DNA of 64,000 bases from positions 82,236,829 to 82,300,828 of the forward strand of contig OY804588.1 in assembly GCA_963680875.1 (NCBI GenBank), written 5' to 3'. Made by a program: the position numbers and the translations under genes. Positions 14,201 to 20,132 of the stretch are shown here, one piece after another. The stretch comes from Bathymodiolus brooksi. Its lineage: Eukaryota; Mollusca; Bivalvia; Mytilida; Modiolidae. A model generated the notes under the pieces. That model saw nothing but the letters and a program-made list of their open reading frames with translations, searched no databases and was not told the DNA's origin. How positions within the stretch are numbered: the stretch's first letter is position 1; each line of letters begins with the position of its first letter.

Positions 14201-17200
14201 AATCCCTCCACATTTTTGTTCGCCTGTCCCAAGATCTGGATTTCCAAGGTCATATGTCGTGATCTTTTTTGTGTTAGTTGTGTTAAGGTGATAGGTAAGT
14301 GTTCGTTTTGTTAATATTGGGGGAATTGTTGAGCATCATTGTTTAAACTATCTTTTAATAATTGTTCTATAACTATTGCCTTCTTTGATGTACTTTTAAG
14401 ATATAGTGAAGTATCCATATTTGTACTTACGTAAATCCTAACTGTCTACATACAACAGCAGCAGCTAAATCATCAAACCTATCATTACATACAGTGCCTG
14501 GAACACCATTTCGTTCTATTTCTACTCGACCTTGACTGTCTGTTGACCCAGTTCCAACCAAGCGTATAGTTATTGTTGGCTGTTGACCTACAAATACAGA
14601 AACGACTTTTTGAAACTACATGGGCTTGGTTTGGTTTTATGGTGCTTAACGTCACTTTCAACAATATTTCAGTTACATCGTGGCGGTCAATTTTATTGGT
14701 GGAGGAAACCGGAGGACCCGGAGAAAACCTCCTACCTGTCGCAAGCTTTATCACATAATGTTGTACACCTCGCCCTGATCAAGATTCGAACTCACAACAT
14801 CAATGGTGATATACACTGATTGCATAGATAGTTGTAAATCCAACTACCATACGATCACGGTCACAACTAGAAATGAAATATATAACTTCATATTAAAATA
14901 GCATTCTCTTTGAATGTTACAACATCTTGAACAGATGCGAACAAGTCTTGAAAGCACAACAGAAATATGAAAGGATGTGATTTTAGGTTTTTATTAAACT
15001 TAAAAGAAATTTCCACTGTACAGCCGATGGGTTTTTTTCATATACATTCTAAGTTGCCCATGCGAACTCCTCTATTAAGCAGTCATCTGTATTAAAAGGT
15101 CATCTTTTTCTTATCCTGTCATGGAAAATATCATATGAATTGAACAGCTTTTAAGAGGTCGTCTGTCTTAAAGTTTGTCAGTAACTTGCGACAGGTCGGT
15201 GGTTTTCTCCGAGTCCTCTGGTATCCTCCACCAATAAAACTGACCCCCACGTGCACGATATTACTGAAATATTGTTGAAAGTGACGTTAAGTACCATCAA
15301 ATAAACAAACAAACAAACATATTATGCCATATTTTCTTTATCGCAAAGATGACCTCGTAAGAAACGGTAATTGTATACATGTATAAGCGCGGACTTCACA
15401 GAGGACAGCATTGAAACCTATTATAACGACGCTCGTTTCAGCTATCATCAGACAATTTTGCACTTGTTTTGGACTTCTTGACATTGCAGAGTAAGTACAA
15501 TATACGTACATTGTGGGTACATATAAAATTAATTTGCACTCGTTGCGAAACAGGACAGAAAAGCTCATCAAAGACTCGCTTTTATATCTGTTTCTAAAGC
15601 TCGTACAAATACCTTTAAAATGTTCCGACAACGTATGTATATTGCATATAAAACTACTACTAAACTACGTGGTGACCTGTAGTTTTCTTGCAAGTTTGAG
15701 CTTACAAGTTACAAGATACAAGATACTTTATTTTCCATATATATATTCTAACGAAATAAATTAATAATATAAAGCTGTCCCTCAAAAAAAGAAATATTAT
15801 GGAGTTACTTACAACAAATTATCCAAAAGAACAAATATTCATGTGGGGTCACTTCCTATATAAAGGTATATTACACAGTATATCAATGGGTAATATGCAG
15901 TATATCAATGGGTAATATGCAGTATATCAATGGGTAATATGCAGTATTTCAATGGGTAATATGCAGTACATCAATGGGTAATATGCAGTATATCAATGGG
16001 TAATATGCAGTATATCAATGGGTAATATGCAGTATATCAATGGGTAGTATGCAGTATATCAATGGGTAATATGCAGTATATCAATGGGTAATATGCAGTA
16101 TATCAATGGGTAATATGCAGTATATCAATGGGTAATATGCAGTATATCAATGGGTAATATGCAGTATATCAATGGGTAATATGCAGTATATCAATGGGTA
16201 ATATGCAGTATATCAATGGGTAATATGCAGTATATCAATGGGTAATATGCAGTATATCAATGGGTAATATGCAGTATATCAATGGGTAATATGCAGTATA
16301 TCAATGGGTAATATGCAGTATATCAATGGGTAATATGCAGTATTTCAATGGGTAATATGCAGTACATCAATGGGTAATATGCAGTATATCAATGGGTAAT
16401 ATGCAGTATATCAATGGGTAATATGCAGTACATCAATGGGTAATATGCAGTATATCAATGGGTTGAGGGGTCGTCGAGGTCGTGGTCGTGATCGTATGGT
16501 AGTTGGATCTATAACTACTATATACAACCAGTGTCTATCACCACTAACTATGTGGGTTCGAATTACGCTTAGGCGAGGTGTACTCGATACAACATTATGT
16601 GATAAAGTTTATCAGTGACTTGCGGCAGGTCGGTGGTTTTCTCTGGGTACTCCGGTTTCCTTCACCAATGAAAATTCCCGCCACGATGTAAGCTGAAATA
16701 ATGTTGAATGTGGCGTTAAACACCATAACCCTAACCCTGATTCTCAATGGGTAGATATTTTAAGCTCTTGTAATATTTCTACAAGCCCATGCAGCTTCTT
16801 GATTGCTCAGAAAAATGTCCCTATAATTCAACGGGATGAGGTGCAAATTTGATCTGTGTGTGTTTACTTTGGATTATAATTAGTCCAATATATGAATGGG
16901 TCACCAATAATTGAATAATATATGAATTGTTAAACTGTTCGTGTCTCGAATATAGGGAGTGGATGTGGTAGAGTGGTCTAGGGCGCTGGACGTAAGGCTA
17001 AACGAATGGTGCTGCAGTGTATCAATGGTGTGGGTTCAAATCCCGTCGAGGGAAGAACAAAAATTTGACAGCTCTAAAATCTTATTCTAACACTTTGGTT
17101 TAATTTTCAGACGTATATACATGTATATATATACATGTGTATCGTTTTCATACCAAGGGAATATATGAAGAGGCTAAGGGGGGTTTTTACAAACATCAGT

Positions 17201-17679
17201 TGCACCATTGTATCCAATTTTACCTTAAATAACCCTCGTGAACATGTCAGGCAAAACAAATATACATTCACAATTGCCCCGCCCCTCCCCTTTTTTATGC
17301 TCACGTTATTTCAACTATGTTAATTTTTAAATCCAGCTATGAATAAACGTTTTTTATTTTATTTGTTTATGATTTTAGATATATACAAAAGGAACTAATT
17401 ATCTTGATGAATGTTATTATCCGATATCATGGCAAAATCACAAATATTGAACACCCATTTAATCCCGTTCACGATCGTTTAGGCCTATATTTGATAACAA
17501 AAAGTTAACATTGAATTTAAAGAAGATAATACAAAATAATAAATAAATAAATGAAACTCAAATTTGCTGACACTCACAAAAATTAATAGAAAAAATCATA
17601 AAATGTTTTCATAAGTTTTGCATATCTTACCGTAAATTTGAAGAAATATTCCGAAAATAATACTAACGAAGAAAATCAT
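1836..17679 (-). CDS. SRCR-ZP domain secreted/membrane protein, 5' part (7 exons, continues off left edge)
   Basis: Gene model joining exons complement(17631..17679, 14431..14587, 13111..13352, 10238..10394, 8570..8784, 5569..5762, 1836..2221). That is 1,400 coding bases, about 466 residues, and all six junctions keep frame (phases 1,2,1,2,1,0). The order is signal peptide, SRCR 1, a short Thr/Ser/Pro linker, SRCR 2, then ZP-N and the start of ZP-C. SRCR domains bind ligands and microbial surfaces, and ZP modules polymerise extracellular proteins; this combination is that of DMBT1/hensin-like proteins. The last visible exon ends in phase 2 inside ZP-C, so the rest of ZP, a cleavage site and a membrane anchor should lie left of base 1. 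I saw no convincing further exon in 1-1835. The exact orthologue is not determined. Domain calls are strong; the model is inferred from sequence alone, without transcript support. Confidence 0.82.
2381..2620 (+). mobile_element. SINE family A copy
   Basis: tRNA-like head GGGATCGTATGGTAGTTGGA, core CAGGTCGGTGGTTTTCTG, and tail related to GTGGCGTTAAACACCATAA. Family A differs from family B in its head and in the ATAATGTTGTATCGAGT stretch. Diverged copy. Confidence 0.7.
2727..2825. repeat. Inverted repeat (42-bp arms, short loop)
   Basis: Arms at about 2,727-2,768 and 2,784-2,825 share TATACCATGGATCT and AACTTATTTAAACCAAC read in opposite directions, with a 15-base loop. It lies about 35 bases before the LINE target-site duplication. 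Confidence 0.75.
2884..4711 (+). mobile_element. 5'-truncated non-LTR retrotransposon (LINE) with 23-bp target-site duplication
   Basis: The element begins inside the reverse-transcriptase domain and ends with a (TA)n-type tail after GAGAATAAAGATA. It is flanked by direct repeats at 2,861-2,883 and 4,712-4,734 that match at 22 of 23 positions (beginning GACGTCAAAATCATG), a target-site duplication. It lies in intron 6 of the SRCR-ZP gene, antisense to it. Clade not assigned. Confidence 0.9.
2890..4603 (+). pseudogene. LINE ORF2 remnant: reverse transcriptase and C-terminal CCHC-like motif
   Basis: Pieces in shifted frames. First, [20 protein letters not shown], then [18 protein letters not shown] (RT motifs with the first catalytic Asp). 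After a stop/frameshift near 3,364 comes [20 protein letters not shown] (YADD catalytic box), ending near 3,741 in a premature stop. Further frameshifts follow to about 4,019. From there an open 194-residue piece has the C-terminal zinc motif [16 protein letters not shown]. The upstream endonuclease domain is absent. At least two or three frame breaks make it non-functional. Confidence 0.9.
5040..5245. repeat. Dispersed repeat family I
   Basis: Shared block with GTTTAACTCCGCCACA..., GATTTCTAAGGTCATATGTC and GTGGAATTGTTGACCATCA. Other copies: 6,238-6,405; 9,902-10,065; 14,178-14,350; partial 40,060-40,150 and 32,185-32,225. All but the last two are in SRCR-ZP introns and in the same orientation. 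Nature unknown, probably a transposon end. Confidence 0.6.
5569..5762 (-). CDS. Exon 6, start of ZP domain (ZP-N)
   Basis: Acceptor TATTATTTCAG; 194 bp, phase 1 to 0. It encodes [20 protein letters not shown], then a Cys in HYSGQC, and [15 protein letters not shown]. The C...F/Y...C...I.Y..CGT pattern is the ZP-N signature (Cys 1 to 3). The only donor that keeps the frame to exon 7 is GCAAGT, i.e. a GC-AG intron. Confidence 0.8.
5842..6045 (+). mobile_element. SINE family A copy (tail lost)
   Basis: Head GAGATCGTGTGGTA, core GCGGCAGGTCGGTGGTTTTC, ends in CACCACGATATAATTT without the GCGTTAAAC tail. Confidence 0.65.
6499..6611 (+). mobile_element. SINE family A 3' fragment with AAACC tail
   Basis: Begins in the core (GTGGTTTTCTCCGGGTACAC) and ends GTGGCGTTAAACACTATAAA followed by an (AAACC)n tail. 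Confidence 0.65.
6901..7229 (+). repeat. Retroelement 3' end copy, inverted partner of 8,961-9,288
   Basis: TGTGTGACGTAAAATTGTTT ... GACAGCCGGAACCTTTGAGC ... GTAATTTTGTTATTACCCTT. The inverted copy directly follows the 9.3-kb RT remnant, identifying this as the 3' UTR of the same element type in opposite orientation. Confidence 0.8.
7998..8190. mobile_element. Truncated copy of the CAGGGGCGGAT MITE
   Basis: Starts with CAGGGGCGGATCTAGGATTT and carries two of the internal 78-bp units in the opposite orientation to the 42.4-kb copy. The second terminus is missing. It lies in intron 5 of the SRCR-ZP gene. Confidence 0.75.
8570..8784 (-). CDS. Exon 5, second half of SRCR domain 2
   Basis: Acceptor TCTTTGCAG, donor CAG|GTAAGT; 215 bp, phase 2 to 1. 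It encodes [20 protein letters not shown], then [20 protein letters not shown] and SVTC: the SRCR second half with conserved LDDV.C.G.E..I..C....WG.HNC. The usual H-x-E-D of HNC.H.ED is changed to DVNQKEYA, and the G-x-G-P-I loop is diverged. It is followed by a short linker (KLENTQPS) into the ZP exon. Confidence 0.85.
8961..9288 (-). repeat. Retroelement 3' UTR adjoining the RT remnant
   Basis: Inverted match to 6,901-7,229; lies immediately 3' (minus strand) of the RT remnant that ends at 9,332. Confidence 0.8.
9332..9682 (-). pseudogene. Retroelement reverse-transcriptase C-terminal remnant
   Basis: Encodes [20 protein letters not shown], then [20 protein letters not shown] and [21 protein letters not shown] recognise this C-terminal region ([10 protein letters not shown]...L...G) from RT-encoding retroelements that are abundant in bivalve and cnidarian genomes. 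It may be Penelope-like, but I cannot assign the family. The catalytic part is missing or degraded; the 3' flank continues to about 8,961. Confidence 0.65.
10238..10394 (-). CDS. Exon 4, first half of SRCR domain 2
   Basis: Acceptor CTTTTAAG, donor GA|GTGAGTA; 157 bp, phase 1 to 2, identical in size and phase to exon 2. It encodes [20 protein letters not shown], then [20 protein letters not shown] and CRMLCY: an SRCR N-half with the canonical WG.ICDD.W motif and the VCR.L motif, where Gly of LGY is replaced by Cys (LCY). The junction from exon 3 gives PSN-C-TAPSSN. Confidence 0.87.
10502..10582. repeat. Inverted repeat (foldback), about 33-bp arms
   Basis: GTGCTTTAGAGGACAGTTGG ACCTGTTAA on the left and TTTAACAGGTCCAACTCTCC TCTAAAGCG on the right. 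Confidence 0.75.
10605..11333. repeat. Large inverted repeat (about 240- and 295-bp arms)
   Basis: Left arm about 10,605-10,846 (GCACAGGCACTTGTTTCATT ... TCACTGAAACGGATACAACC). Right arm about 11,034-11,333 is its complement (TGACTGTATCCGTTTCAGTG ... TGAATGAAACAAGTGCCTGT) with one insertion of about 50 bases. The unique spacer is about 190 bp. Probably two head-to-head repeat copies or a foldback transposon. Confidence 0.85.
11590..11830 (-). mobile_element. SINE (family D-like) antisense fragments
   Basis: (GAGT)n, then GTTGTTTAACGCCAACTCAG and TTTTCAGCTATATCATGACG: reverse complement of the family D tail region. A short partner lies at 33,365-33,430 and another at 54,626-54,720 with a (GATT)n tail. 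Confidence 0.55.
11875..12126 (-). mobile_element. SINE family A copy
   Basis: Minus-strand full-length copy from GTGGTGTTTAACACCACTTT to CCATCACGACCACG. It lies in intron 3 of the SRCR-ZP gene. Confidence 0.7.
12205..12489 (-). repeat. Family E repeat = 3' UTR of the RT retroelement
   Basis: Plus-strand text TTGAGGATACCAAAGGGGTA ... ACAACATGGCCAAAAGAAAA ... GTGGTGAACTCAGGTGCTC-like ... GTTACAAACCCGGTGATAAG. It is contiguous with the RT remnant at 12,490, so family E fragments elsewhere (28,945-29,040; 38,665-38,875; 40,995-41,060; 43,751-43,935; 58,328-58,435; 58,766-59,060; 59,205-60,020) are 3' ends of this element. Confidence 0.7.
12490..12978 (-). pseudogene. Second copy of the same retroelement RT, catalytic box mutated
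   Basis: On the minus strand the frame reads ...[20 protein letters not shown], then [59 protein letters not shown] and a C-terminus like that of the 9.3-kb copy. The Y-x-D-D box appears as YIYD, so the first catalytic Asp of the pair is lost. Downstream (12,210-12,489) is the 3' UTR shared by the dispersed repeat here called family E. This explains many other fragments in the window. Confidence 0.7.
12989..13214 (-). repeat. 113-bp tandem duplication of exon 3 end including 5' splice site
   Basis: Two head-to-tail copies, 12,989-13,101 and 13,102-13,214, differing at only a couple of positions. The upper copy is the 3' end of coding exon 3 with its donor; the lower copy repeats the same coding bases and the same GTAAGTAC donor inside the intron. 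Unit length 113 is not a multiple of three, so read-through breaks the frame. The near-identity indicates a recent event. Confidence 0.9.
13111..13352 (-). CDS. Exon 3, second half of SRCR domain 1 plus Ser/Thr/Pro linker
   Basis: Acceptor TTATATTTCAG, donor T|GTAAGTAC; 242 bp, phase 2 to 1. It encodes [16 protein letters not shown], then four more cysteines ending in [12 protein letters not shown], the diagnostic C-terminal half of a group B-like SRCR domain. A roughly 25-residue [24 protein letters not shown] linker follows, probably O-glycosylated. The 3' end of this exon, with its donor, is duplicated just downstream (12,989-13,101). Use of that distal donor would add a 113-bp frameshifting segment that hits a stop after about ten codons (KYIILKMWV). 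Confidence 0.88.
13917..14190. repeat. 47-bp tandem repeat, about 6 copies
   Basis: Unit TTTGAGATTCAGTTATCCAG, AAGGCATGTTTTTAGGATCC and CATTAAC; the first copy is shortened. It runs into a family I repeat whose own start is GGATCCCATTA..., so the array appears to have begun at that repeat's edge. Intron 2 of the SRCR-ZP gene. Confidence 0.9.
14431..14587 (-). CDS. Exon 2, first half of SRCR domain 1
   Basis: Bounded by acceptor TTTGTAG and donor AC|GTAAGTA, 157 bp, phase 1 to phase 2. It encodes the SRCR N-terminal half: an [20 protein letters not shown] strand, then [19 protein letters not shown] and RQLGF, with the family's conserved G.V..VC...F...A..VCR.LG pattern. Exon 4, the equivalent piece of SRCR 2, has exactly the same length and phases, pointing to domain duplication with introns included. 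The canonical Trp of the W/F-D motif is Phe here (DRF). Confident as SRCR. Confidence 0.85.
14630..14865 (-). mobile_element. SINE family A copy
   Basis: Minus-strand copy starting GGTTTTATGGTGCTTAACGT, ending in the tRNA-like head CATACGATCACGGTCAC. It lies 40 bases from exon 2 of the SRCR-ZP gene, in intron 1. Confidence 0.7.
15172..15318 (+). mobile_element. SINE family A 3' fragment
   Basis: GTTTGTCAGTAACTTGCGAC through AAAGTGACGTTAAGTACCAT, ending in an (AAAC)n tail. Confidence 0.65.
15345..15660 (+). repeat. Dispersed repeat, partner at 57,240-57,560
   Basis: Shared pieces CGTAAGAAACGGTAA, ATACGTACATTGTGGG-like, GAAAAGCTCATCAAAGACTC, AAGCTCGTACAAATAC. The 57.3-kb copy has the same order. 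Open frames in both copies do not encode matching proteins, so I do not call a gene. Confidence 0.5.
15877..16462. repeat. 22-bp minisatellite, about 26-27 copies
   Basis: Unit AGTATATCAATGGGTAATAT plus GC; a few substitution variants (TTTCAATG, TACATCAATG). It ends exactly at the start of a SINE-A copy. In intron 1 of the SRCR-ZP gene. Confidence 0.95.
16468..16738 (+). mobile_element. SINE family A copy abutting a 22-bp tandem array
   Basis: Full-length: GTCGTGGTCGTGATCGTATG-like head (GAGGTCGTGGTCGTGATC), B-box region GTGGGTTCGAATTACG, tail GTGGCGTTAAACACCATAAC. Its head starts exactly where the 22-bp array stops. Confidence 0.75.
16963..17048 (+). repeat. tRNA-Leu-like relic (SINE head)
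   Basis: AGAGTGGTCTAGGGCGCTGG and GTGTGGGTTCAAATCCCGTC resemble the A and B boxes of tRNA-Leu/Ser with a long variable arm. The acceptor ends do not pair well, so this is likely a SINE head or tRNA pseudogene. Confidence 0.4.
17631..17679 (-). CDS. Exon 1, signal peptide, SRCR-ZP gene
   Basis: The ATG at complement(17677..17679) opens [16 protein letters not shown], a short hydrophobic stretch ending in a small/polar residue, typical of a cleavable signal peptide. The exon ends in phase 1 at a consensus donor (G|GTAAGAT). Joining to the next exon gives ...[15 protein letters not shown], so SRCR 1 starts almost directly after the signal peptide. The start is chosen because it is the only Met that gives a signal sequence in this frame and phase. 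Everything to the right is promoter-like or intergenic. Confidence 0.75.
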
Positions 17680-17875
17680 TTTGAAAATTGTGTTATGACA
17701 TGTTTTAATGTGGATATTTAAATAACACATGCGCGTATACACAAGAGGCCACTGATCCGAGGTTTATAGCATTACTTTATCCTTTTTCTCCCAAGTGCGT
17801 ATTAGTCAATATATCAACAATTTGTCAAAATTTGGGAAAGACGCACGTGAAATTCCGGAAATCCCCCAGTTGCTA

Positions 17876-18154
17876 TGACGTCGGATGTAAATAAAAGGGC
17901 GGAGATATTTACAACATGGCTGCGCCCAGCGTGTATCACAGGTGACTTGGATTATACAAATTGTTATTGATTTTCTTTAAATTATAATTCTTATTTTAGT
18001 TCTTGTTTTTAAGGATTTCATTGACTATATAAGTGAAAATTCGTTAATTTTGACATTTTGAAGAAGTCGAACGGAAATACGTAAATAAAATTATAAAAGT
18101 GCGCTTGGATGTCAACTTGTTGATGGAGGATTGTTACATTTCAGAGACGTACAG
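17876..18154 (+). promoter_or_regulatory. Candidate promoter / leader exon on plus strand
   Basis: Just beyond exon 1 of the minus-strand gene is a locally GC-richer stretch with a CRE-like TGACGTC (17,876-17,882) and TAAATAAAAGGGCGG. ACAACATGGCTGCGCCCAGC resembles a YY1-type start-site element. It runs to a donor-like CACAG|GTGACT at 17,941. A second acceptor/donor pair brackets a 10-base segment at 18,145-18,154. This could be a divergent promoter for the orphan exon at 19,053. Inference only. Confidence 0.35.
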
Positions 18155-19052
18155 GTAATAATTGTATGTGTGTATTCGATAGTAAAACGGCATTTAATTG
18201 ATTTTATAAATTATTTCAACTGTGTCTAAAAATCAATATCCATACTTTAATAACTACCCAAAAGGACTTTTAAATATCACACTAATGCTCTATAGGGAAA
18301 ATAGTATTTTATTTCATGAATATATATTTTCTGTATATTTATCCATATAGGGTACATGCATAGTATAAAAATTACAAATGTAGAGATTTCCCAAAAATGC
18401 TGAAAAAATAAATGTAAATTAGCAAAAAGGAGATCAAAATTGAAGGTTATGTGTGGAAATAAAATAATAAACCCTTTACACCCCCACCTAATTTCAGGAC
18501 ATACATGTACACATGTAGGTACCATTAATTTATACATGCATATTTCATAGGATTAAATACCCAACTGCATATTATTTAATATGTATTGAAAGGTAAATAT
18601 TGCGTAAATATATATGAAATATTGAATGTTTACACATATTTTCTCATATATATATATTGTTATGAAAAATAGAAAAGAGCGAGTCAGAGTTTTTTTTTAA
18701 TGTTGTAGATGAAAAGAGGGGCGTGTTCAAACACATCTTTTTCTTTATATAGGAGTAATTATATTCCCTGCAAGATAAACGAGAGAGAGTTAATCATTTA
18801 TAAGATTGAGCATACATACATTTAACAACTTGAAACACACCTGGTTTAAAAAGAGGATAGTAACAAGCATACATTTTCCTCTTTATACCCACATGCTCAT
18901 ATAGTTAAATAGAGAGAGAAAGAACATATATACCCAATATTTGTGCATTGTCGGAAAATATAAAAAAATATTTGTAGCTTAAAATAAGCTAAAACAGACG
19001 TAGATCTCATTGGGTTTTTTTTTGTCGGTTTTCTCTAACGTTTATTTCAACG

Positions 19053-19122
19053 ATGTCTTCTAAGACGCCCGCGCTTATACTGTTTGTGCTACTGTTTCTT
19101 ACCATCGCTCTACATGATTCAG
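19053..19122 (+). CDS. Orphan signal-peptide exon (MSSKTPALIL...), phase 1
   Basis: ATG at 19,053 opens MSSKTPALILFVLLFLTIAL, a strong signal peptide, ending HDS in phase 1 at CAG|GTATCA. The phase matches the acceptor of exon 2 of the FN3 gene at 41,831 as well as exon 1 at 39,473 does, so it could be an alternative first exon for that gene with the 49-bp satellite in its intron. It could also be the first exon of a gene whose other exons I cannot see, or a relic. No phase-matched coding exon was found between 19.1 and 39.4 kb. Confidence 0.4.
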
Positions 19123-20089
19123 GTATCAGAAATTATATTTGGTCAGTGCCCTTTTTTAACAATTATTTCTTCAGTCAATGCAATTTGACTGCCCAAATAA
19201 AACAATTGCAGGATATCCGATAAAAGCGTTATCTTTTTTTTTTACCTCTGTTTCAAAAATTCAGGGGAGAAATTTCACATGTTTAGGACCTTTGGTTTTA
19301 TTGCTCCCAAAACTTTTTATATTATTTGGCTTTCCACTCTTTCGATGTTGAGCGTACCTGATGAAGGTTATTCCAGAAAAGAGTCGTGCTCATTAAATTT
19401 GATATCTACGTTATATTATATTATTATGGTTGCATGAAAAAGGATACACAAATCTTTGAAGCCCCTGTGCTTTAATATAAGCGAGCAACGATGCAATAGA
19501 GTATACAGTAGACATGTTTTTAATACAAATTTATGCATGGCAATTTAGATATTTTGAACTTGAATTTACATATTTAAGATATACATATATATTTAAAATT
19601 ATTCGCTTTTAGATTATTTTACATGTGTACTTTACTTTCTTTATTTTTTACGTAATTGAAAATCGCAAACATCATTTAATATAAAATGAAAAAAGAAATG
19701 ACTCAACAACGGAATAAAAAGTGCACCTTATTATCAACAAAACGTGATTTTTCATACTACTAGGTTCAATAAACGAACTGACTTTAAAGGTACTTTATGC
19801 GTTGTTAAAGCCAAAGGTAGTTACTTACCTGTACTGTTAATACATTACTAATATATTCTATCTTTACCTTGTTCAGATTTATGAATACATGCATCTATAA
19901 TAATACAGGGAAGCTGGATATTTGCCAACCAATATTTGTCATCAGTTTAAAAACAACCAAGGATATGTCTTAATTTTTTTCTCTCAAAAAGTCACGTTTT
20001 CCTTTGTAACTGCTAGCATTAAAGAAATTTAAACTATTCTCTGTACAGTGGTTAAACTATGTCTTTTAATAACGTTCTAAAGCTCAGGG

Positions 20090-20132
20090 TTCTGAATAAA
20101 CGTTAGAGAAAACAGAAGGGCAATAAAGAATA
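20090..20132. repeat. Left flank of satellite: family F parent sequence
   Basis: AATAAACGTTAGAGAAAACA, then GAAGGGCAATAAAGAATAGA, leads directly into AATCCAGAGA of the first monomer. The reverse complement of 54,950-55,030 gives the same order (AGAGAATAGCGAAGGGGCAA ... AATCCAGAGAAACTGG ... AGGGTACACAAGA). The monomer is thus a segment of dispersed family F. Confidence 0.7.
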
